NCBI GenBank assembly: GCA_013205645.1
Contig: JABMMH010000009.1
Span: 1 to 6,533 of the forward strand
Reading direction: 5' to 3'
Length of the DNA stretch: 6,533 bases
Origin: Polaromonas sp.
GTDB lineage: Bacteria; Pseudomonadota; Gammaproteobacteria; Burkholderiales; Burkholderiaceae_C
A model generated the notes under the pieces. The model had not been told where the DNA came from. It ran no database searches and worked only from the letters and a program-made list of their open reading frames with translations. Both the position numbers and the translations under genes were made by a program. Below are positions 5,364-6,533 of this stretch, in pieces (within the stretch, counting starts at the first letter, position 1; each line of letters begins with the position of its first letter).

Positions 5364-5403
5364 ACATTGGCATCAACGCCCCTTTTTTTATCTCAGGACA
5401 CCC

Positions 5404-5913
5404 ATGACCCACGCTCTCTACGCCAGCTCTATCCCTCTGTTCAAACAAATGCTGGGCGGGCTGAAAAGCGTTTTGGCCAAGGCTGAAGCCCACGCCGGCG
5501 ATAAAAAAATCGACCCGAATGCCTTGCTGCAAGCACGCCTGTTCCCCGACATGTTCCCGTTGCTGAAGCAAGTTCAAGTTGCCACAGATTTCGCCAAAGG
5601 CGTGGCCCATCGACTGGCCGATGTCGAGGTGCCAAAGATGGAAGATACCGAGTTGACCTTTGCCGACTTGCAAGCGCGCATCGACAAAGTGCTGGCCTTG
5701 ATGGACGGCTTGGACGCGGCTCAGTTCGAAGGTGCCGCCACGCGCGAGATCGTCACGCAAGCCGGCACGCCGAAAGAAAAGCGCTTCACAGGTCAATCGT
5801 ACTTGGTCAACTACGGCCTGCCGCATTTCTTCTTTCACACCACCACGGCCTACAACATCCTGCGCCACAACGGTGTGGAAGTCGGTAAGCGCGATTACAT
5901 CGGCACGTACTGA
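5404..5913 (+). CDS. DUF1993 family protein
   Basis: A 169-residue protein that matches the DUF1993 family along its whole length; the family has a DinB-like helical-bundle fold and no established function. Typical blocks are YASSIPLFKQMLGGL (6-20), KKIDPNALLQARLFPDMFPLLKQVQ (34-58), DFAKGVAHRLADVEVPKMEDTE (62-83), and the C-terminal LPHFFFHTTTAYNILRHNGVEVGKRDYIG (139-167). His141 and His145 could be metal ligands as in DinB proteins, but this is a guess from the fold. No signal peptide is present, so it is cytoplasmic. The ATG at 5404 is chosen because AGGA (5395-5398) precedes it by 5 nt and the family starts at this point; the frame is open further upstream to a GTG at 5344. It is transcribed divergently from argE and its stop is 1 nt from that of the TRAP permease. 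Confidence 0.9.
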   Translation: MTHALYASSIPLFKQMLGGLKSVLAKAEAHAGDKKIDPNALLQARLFPDMFPLLKQVQVATDFAKGVAHRLADVEVPKMEDTELTFADLQARIDKVLALMDGLDAAQFEGAATREIVTQAGTPKEKRFTGQSYLVNYGLPHFFFHTTTAYNILRHNGVEVGKRDYIGTY

Positions 5914-5914
5914 A

Positions 5915-6533
5915 CTAAAGCGTTTTATCCCTGCGAAAATACTGCATGGCCAGTGCGAGGGTCACCAGCCCAAAGCCGATGAGATCGGCCATGCCGCTGG
6001 GGTACATCAAGGCGAAACCTGCCACGATCAGCATCCAGCGTTCCAGCACGGTCATGCGTTTGAGCGCCCAGCCCTGGAAACCACCCGCGAGTGCGGCCAC
6101 ACCGACGGCGGCGGTGAGCGTCACCTCGGCAATCGACCACCAGTTGGCCGTGGCCAGTGCCTTGGTGGAGCCCATCAGCAACAAGCCCTGGCCGCTCGGG
6201 TCCAGCACGAACATGAAGGGCACCAGGAAGGCCGGCACGGTGTACTTCCAGCATTGCAGCGTGGTCTTGTAAGGATCGCCCCCGGTGATGGCCGCCGCCG
6301 CAAACGGCGACAAGGCGGTGGGCGGCGACACCTCGGACAGCACGGCGTAGTAGAAGATGAACATGTGGGCGGCAAAGTCGGGCACGCCGAGTTTGATCAG
6401 CGCCGGCGCAGCGATCACCGCACAAATAATGTAGGAGGCGGTGACCGGTACGGCCAGGCCCACAATCCACACCACCAACGAGGTGAAGATCGCGGTGAGC
6501 AGCAGGCTGCCACCGGCGTAGTCGATCACGATG
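5915..6533 (-). CDS. TRAP transporter fused permease, C-terminal part (5' end outside window)
   Basis: About 205 residues of a very hydrophobic inner-membrane protein, open to the window edge and ending at a TAG at 5915-5917. It matches the C-terminal region of fused TRAP permeases (DctQ and DctM subunits in one chain), which use an ion gradient and a periplasmic receptor to import organic acids. The clearest block is VTASYIICAVIAAPALIKLGVPDFAAHMF, followed by YYAVLSEVSPPTALSPFAAAAITGGDPYKTTLQCWKYTVPAFLVPFMFV. The SPPTALSPFAAAAI stretch is the conserved DctM segment near the transport path. Several later membrane helices follow (roughly residues 122-145, 158-175, 178-195), ending in the basic tail QYFRRDKTL. 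The GTG near 6529 is not a real start, since the family is about 600 or more residues. Fused permeases normally pair with a TAXI-type receptor, which is not in the window. Confidence 0.9.
   Translation of the reverse strand, partial: IVIDYAGGSLLLTAIFTSLVVWIVGLAVPVTASYIICAVIAAPALIKLGVPDFAAHMFIFYYAVLSEVSPPTALSPFAAAAITGGDPYKTTLQCWKYTVPAFLVPFMFVLDPSGQGLLLMGSTKALATANWWSIAEVTLTAAVGVAALAGGFQGWALKRMTVLERWMLIVAGFALMYPSGMADLIGFGLVTLALAMQYFRRDKTL

Noticed and set aside
5381..5390. T-rich run before the DUF1993 gene as a terminator on the + strand
   Set aside because: No stable stem ends directly before it, and there is no upstream + strand gene in this interval that needs termination.
5299..5868. A 189-codon open frame on the - strand opposite the DUF1993 gene
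   Set aside because: The + strand protein matches DUF1993 from end to end with a ribosome binding site, so this is a shadow frame.

Overview
The window looks like a piece of a betaproteobacterial chromosome, most likely Burkholderiales/Comamonadaceae. This is inferred from GC-rich coding sequence, a Bug-family (TctC-type) periplasmic receptor, a DUF1993 protein, a DusC-type dihydrouridine synthase and a fused TRAP permease. No rRNA, tRNA, CRISPR array, transposase or integrase is visible. The gene functions are clear at family level; the species is not.

Left part (1-2933): the 3' end of a GNAT acetyltransferase on the + strand is followed by a complete toxin-first type II toxin-antitoxin pair, higB-higA (+). 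Next comes dusC (+), for dihydrouridine formation at tRNA position 16. It meets tail-to-tail a second type II pair on the - strand: a DUF1778 ribbon-helix-helix antitoxin and a GNAT toxin of the TacT/AtaT type. The 3' ends of dusC and the GNAT toxin overlap by 35 bp. Each toxin-antitoxin pair has a clear palindrome in its upstream region that overlaps promoter-like hexamers, which suggests autoregulation. In each pair the first gene ends in an ATGA overlap with the second.

Middle part (3045-5231, - strand): an argE-type M20 deacetylase gene is followed after 9 bp by a gene for a Bug-family solute receptor with a Tat-like signal peptide. The two look like one operon. The membrane subunits the receptor would normally need (TctA/TctB) are not in the window. 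Transcription from this operon points into the antitoxin-toxin pair and then antisense into dusC, with only a hairpin-rich spacer (3003-3044) between.

Right part (5232-6533): a 172-bp divergent intergenic region separates argE from a DUF1993 gene (+). That gene ends 1 nt from the stop codon of a convergent TRAP-transporter fused permease (-), cut off by the window edge.

I found no clearly undescribed system. The points most worth checking are the two toxin-antitoxin pairs pressed against dusC, the overlapping 3' ends, and the palindromic operators.
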